A DNA stretch of 11,691 nucleotides, from positions 1-11,691 of the forward strand of contig RBNI01006138.1 of NCBI GenBank assembly GCA_003990745.1, given 5' to 3'. Each line of letters opens with the position of its first letter. The first letter of the stretch is position 1. The notes under the pieces were generated by a model. That model did no database searches. It had not been told where the DNA came from and saw only the letters and a list, made by a program, of their open reading frames with translations. The DNA is from Jimgerdemannia flammicorona. Taxonomy: Eukaryota > Mucoromycota > Endogonomycetes > Endogonales > Endogonaceae. Position numbers and translations under genes: made by a program. Positions 8,421 to 11,691 of this stretch are shown here, in pieces.

Positions 8421-9517
8421 GAACTGTTAATTTCCAATTTTAGATGCAACTGGCGGGATAACTGAAGCGAGATGAACTAACGTGAGACTATGCCAAATTG
8501 GCTTGCAAATGCAATTAAAGTACAAGGCAATAACTATCTAAGTGCTTGACGATATTGCTGGCTAATTTATTATTAGTGAAACCTAATTCCAAGTTTTATA
8601 TTGGAGACACTTCCAAACGTAATGGGACTTGTCCCATTTTGGTCTTTCCCCGGCTCAGTGTAAGAAGACGACATTCCACTGCGATATAATTATATACATG
8701 CCAAGGCAAAGAATTGGTCACGTGAAAAGTAAATTTGTTGAATCGGGTGATATGTCATATGCGACGCATAAAATCCCATTTCCCAAACGGATTGGCTCTA
8801 GCGCGCTTCGGCTGATCGACTCCGGATTAGAAATTTACGCCACGTGATGGGGCAAAGGTTGTGGCGTAGCCTGTCCAACTGTGCTCGAGCTTCCGTTTTA
8901 TGCCAGATTCCAGTAGTTGATGTTTTTTTTTTTTTTTTTTTTTTTTTTTCTTTTTTGCATCTCTTAAACACGGCTTCTGCAACATACCAAGATTTATATG
9001 CACGTCAGCGTTGTTTTATTTTGCTCGTTGCTAAGCTGCAGAGGGAGATGTGGCGGTGGCTTGCACCAGAGATGGTGCGGTGTGTTTCGAACTAGTATAT
9101 ACGCGGACCAGGCTGAGCAAGCGCTTTGGCTTGTATTATATTTCCAATCAGTGGGATCGCAATCCCGGTGTCCTGGTTAATTTTAAATTGAATCAAATCC
9201 GTGACTCGGCCTTCTACAACCGTTCACCACCACTAATCTCTATGCGCTCAACAGGCAAACATTGTACTTACCACGTCCGAATCGGCGGCTTGCGTGCAGA
9301 GTACCCCGGGAATTGATTGTGAGGGGCAAGATAAAGCACGTTTTCATGCCCTTGCCCCCCTCCCAGCCTAACCACACCTTTGCATCCTCATCATACCCAT
9401 AGCAAATTTCGCGACATCATAGGTCAGTGACTCTTTCATATTCGTATCATAAATTCAAGTCAATCATCTTTTATCCATAACCTAGTATAGCATAATAATC
9501 AGTATCTTATGGATTCA
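8421..9517. other. Non-coding spacer
   Basis: AT-rich DNA with a 7-bp-stem inverted repeat (AATGGGA-CTTG-TCCCATT) near 8621-8638, CACGTGA boxes at 8719 and 8841, and a 27-T run at 8923-8949. The best frame is 88 codons at 9050-9316 plus, with no recognisable motif and no clear promoter. It is not called as a gene. Confidence 0.45.
8923..8949 (+). repeat. 27-T homopolymer
   Basis: An unbroken run of 27 T is followed by C and six more T. Comparable runs lie at 7370-7391 (22 T), 5295-5310 (16 A) and 8008-8020 (13 A), and the window itself starts with 21 A and ends with 13 T. No target-site duplication or retroelement body is recognisable next to them. Confidence 0.9.
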
Positions 9518-9525
9518 TATAAATA
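9518..9525 (+). promoter_or_regulatory. Candidate TATA box upstream of a small ORF
   Basis: A canonical TATAAATA lies 128-135 bp upstream of the ATG at 9653. Transcription from about 30 bp downstream would produce a leader near 100 nt containing an upstream ATG at 9611 whose frame closes after three codons (ATG CCT GAC TAG). Confidence 0.3.
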
Positions 9526-9652
9526 CCCACAGTTCGACATCTTCAGCATAAACACTTCGAAGAGTCTGTGTTTAACAACAGAATAAAAATCCTAGATCTA
9601 TTGAGAGGTCATGCCTGACTAGTAAAATATTCATTGGGCCAGTGATAGTGTG

Positions 9653-9811
9653 ATGATGAAATCTACGAAATGCTCGTTGGCGATAGTCATCGTCGCAGAG
9701 TTTATTGGCTGCATAATTGATGTTGAGCATCACTCTTTCGAGACTTCAGTTGGATACTTGATGGCTTGGTTTGCTGTTGGAATTTTGCCTGGTATCTATT
9801 GGACCGTCTAG
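9653..9811 (+). CDS. Candidate 52-residue two-helix hydrophobic microprotein
   Basis: The frame starts with tandem ATG ATG and ends TAG at 9809-9811. It encodes 52 aa with two hydrophobic segments: about residues 7-22 (CSLAIVIVAEFIGCII) and 33-50 (VGYLMAWFAVGILPGIYW). A polar acidic/His turn, DVEHHSFET, separates them. The layout would suit a small hairpin membrane protein or one with an N-terminal signal-anchor. A TATA box precedes it at 9518. No family is recognised, and a chance frame of this length is quite possible. It could also be a first exon, because a GTATCT donor-like sequence lies in codons 47-49. The overlapping minus-strand frame at 9746-9988 has no visible motif. Confidence 0.22.
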   Translation: MMKSTKCSLAIVIVAEFIGCIIDVEHHSFETSVGYLMAWFAVGILPGIYWTV

Positions 9812-11202
9812 AACCCCCCCAGGAGTGGCTGGATATGTAACCCGCATCCAGATACCAAATCCATGTCGGACACGTAGCGCACATCTGTGTGACAGGTTTT
9901 CATAAAAATAACGACAGGTCGAATACTTGGCACATGTCTCTGAAGTCTGCGCGCATTTCGAAAAGACGAGTGGTCCGCCTAGATCCAAATGTACCTATCA
10001 TATTGTATAACGGAAGGAATGGAAACAAAATTTTTATTGCTTCGCGTGATCCTTAACCACTAGCCTCGAACGGATACATGGGGTACTGTTCAACAATTGC
10101 TGTACCATCTCCTCTATATCTTCCACTTGTTCCACAAACGGAACTTCGTACGCTACATCATGCATGCGCGAGAAAAAAAAAACAAAAAAACAAAAAACCA
10201 ACTCCTCCCCCGGTTTTTGCTCATCGCCGATATTTTGTAATCACTTGACGAACACGCTTTCGTTTATTGTCATTTTTCCTCAGCTTCTAGTACGGGCCCG
10301 ATTTGAAATGGTGTTGCGCTGCGTGGGTGCTTATTTAGCACCGTCGTCATCGATATACCATCGCTTCAGGATCCTCGTACTATTTCAGGGTCAGAGGTGG
10401 AGATGAAGAATGAAGGATGGATGGTATTTCAACAAGGAATACGTGGATGGAATTTCCGTGCATTCCTTGCCGCGCGTTGCGGAAAAAGACGTTCCAACTA
10501 TTGATTGAATACGACCAAAAGGATTAGGTTCGAAGTGCTTGTTTATATTGTTGTCGTTTCGGTTCATTATCCGACAAAATAATTCATACCGTTCATAAGC
10601 TACGCCTTCCTCGATGATTATCAGCAATGTCTCTTACAAATTTGGAGGCATTCCTCGCGCATCCAGAGGTGCTTCCAACTGCTCTTAAACGAATACGTCA
10701 ATTGCTTGTTAAACTCATTACAACGTGCACACTCGTCACCACTTCTTGGATTTTAAACCAGGTTGCTGGATGCACCAGTCGCATCGTGGAGGCAGTGCTG
10801 CTTACCGGACCTTTGCCGGTGTCTTCGTGAGATGAGTCATCTCCGTTGCTAGTGCGAAGCTTATCGATATTCGCTTGAAGGATATTCCAAAGTTTGGTGT
10901 CATGCTGGACGATACGGCATTAAGAAGCTGGCTGATAAAAGTACGGAGAGCGGTCAAGTCTTACCGACACAAGTTACAGCAATTGCAGTCTGGTTCCAGA
11001 AACAAGCGTTTTACCTTCTGCGCAAGGAGCAAAAAAGATGTAGATTTTAATGGATGTCAGCTAGCTGCAGAGACCTAATCAAATCGCTATCACCGGTTAT
11101 ACGTCGATGGTTTACCTCCTGGTCGCGTTCACACCCATGAAGCCAGACCCATGAAGCCAGGTCGCGTGGGTTGCTGTCATCGATGATGATAGTATGAAGT
11201 CA
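9812..11202. other. Gene-poor region with short unrecognised frames
   Basis: No supportable gene. It contains an A-rich run at about 10172-10197, and short plus-strand frames at 10627-10830 (ATG start, 67 codons) and 10875-11078. A homeodomain-like frame (10853-11050) overlaps the latter. The frame starting MSLTNLEAFLAHPEVLPTAL at 10627 looks protein-like for about 28 residues but cannot be joined to a downstream exon with confidence. Confidence 0.4.
11133..11160 (+). repeat. Perfect 14-bp tandem duplication
   Basis: ACCCATGAAGCCAG occurs twice back to back (11133-11146 and 11147-11160). An 8-bp GGTCGCGT occurs at 11121-11128 and again overlapping the duplication's last base at 11160-11167. 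It lies in non-coding DNA and is probably a slippage or repair scar. Confidence 0.9.
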
Positions 11203-11598
11203 TCATAGAAGAGCCATTGAGCATTGAGCAGACTTAAAAAGAGGCCGATTCAATAAACTTTTGCACGCAATAGGAACACAAAAATCGCAACTTATGTATT
11301 GGAGGGGACAACTAATAACGTCAAAGTGGACAAAAGAAATATGGCGTAGATGCGCTTGAACCACAACTGGGATGTAAGGTGCCTTCAAACATGTTCTCAG
11401 TATCCGAAGACATTGCGTGCCGACCTTCCGGATTGGGTTCATGATTATGACTCGCTGCGAGCTTTCGACCCGTACAAGTAAAATGTTCAAGATTAGGCGA
11501 ACAACGAAACTCAGCGTCGGATCTTGGGAAGTCGAAAAAAGTGTTGTTATCCAGTTGACCGATGCAAGGTAAAAACATAATTCATTTATTGGCTTCAT
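11203..11598 (-). CDS. Uncertain single-exon ORF, 131 codons
   Basis: This is one uninterrupted minus-strand frame with ATG at 11598 and stop at 11203-11205. The predicted product is rich in Ile, Leu, Ser and Cys with no recognisable domain or clear signal peptide. A second minus-strand frame at 11321-11578 overlaps it and looks at least as protein-like (for example NLEHFTCTGRKLAASHNHEP), so the frame choice is uncertain. A chance frame of this length in 11.7 kb is not surprising. Function unknown. Confidence 0.15.
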   Translation of the reverse strand: MKPINELCFYLASVNWITTLFSTSQDPTLSFVVRLILNILLVRVESSQRVIIMNPIRKVGTQCLRILRTCLKAPYIPVVVQAHLRHISFVHFDVISCPLQYISCDFCVPIACKSLLNRPLFKSAQCSMALL

Positions 11599-11691
11599 GA
11601 AATCACTCTTATTCGAGGATATCTGTCAAGGCGCAAAGGATGTTATCCCACTTGGTCTGATCGGCAAATTGCCTCCCATTTTTTTTTTTTT

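Noticed and set aside
7370..8949. Long T runs as poly(A) tails of retroelements
   Set aside because: No retroelement coding sequence or flanking target duplication could be found beside any of them.
1..11691. tRNA, rRNA, CRISPR array, transposase or integrase
   Set aside because: I searched by eye for tRNA-like T-loops, regular spaced repeats and transposase motifs and saw none that hold up.

Overview
The window looks like nuclear DNA from a fungus. The evidence is short GT-AG introns of 73-134 nt with C-A-rich leaders, a GPI-anchored hevein-like chitin-binding protein, and a fungal-type 2-oxoglutarate/Fe(II) dioxygenase. I cannot place it below kingdom. A chytrid, another early-diverging fungus or a basidiomycete all fit. 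The region is gene-poor: three well-supported multi-exon genes occupy roughly the left half and the rest is mostly non-coding. Long A or T runs occur throughout, including at both window ends.

Left part (98-3329, minus strand). The 3' gene, 98-1622, is the most interesting feature. Splicing by hand gives a 10-exon gene for a 238-residue protein in which all 15 cysteines are followed by proline. The CP motifs (CPAF, CPYA, CPF) sit in three repeated modules, and each module contains a separate 17-nt microexon (four in total) encoding a CPxF block. This resembles a multivalent array of heme-regulatory (CP) motifs. I do not recognise a named family. Upstream of it, 2068-3329 is a three-exon isopenicillin-N-synthase-like dioxygenase with its HxD...H iron triad and RxS motif intact. 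Head-to-tail orientation suggests separate promoters. A heme/iron link between the two is only a guess.

Middle (3330-6380). About 2.4 kb has no convincing gene. Then comes a plus-strand three-exon gene, 5767-6380, for a secreted 130-residue protein: signal peptide, one eight-cysteine CBM18 domain, Ser/Thr-rich stalk and GPI-type hydrophobic tail.

Right part (6381-11691). No well-supported gene is visible in 5.3 kb. It holds weaker candidates: a coding-like fragment with a CPGC pair at 6875-7201, a TATA-led GC-rich stretch with small hairpins at 8145-8420, a 52-codon hydrophobic ORF behind a TATA box at 9518-9811, a degenerate homeodomain-like frame near 10853-11050, and a single 131-codon minus-strand ORF at 11203-11598. 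Five CACGTGA boxes cluster between 6467 and 8846.
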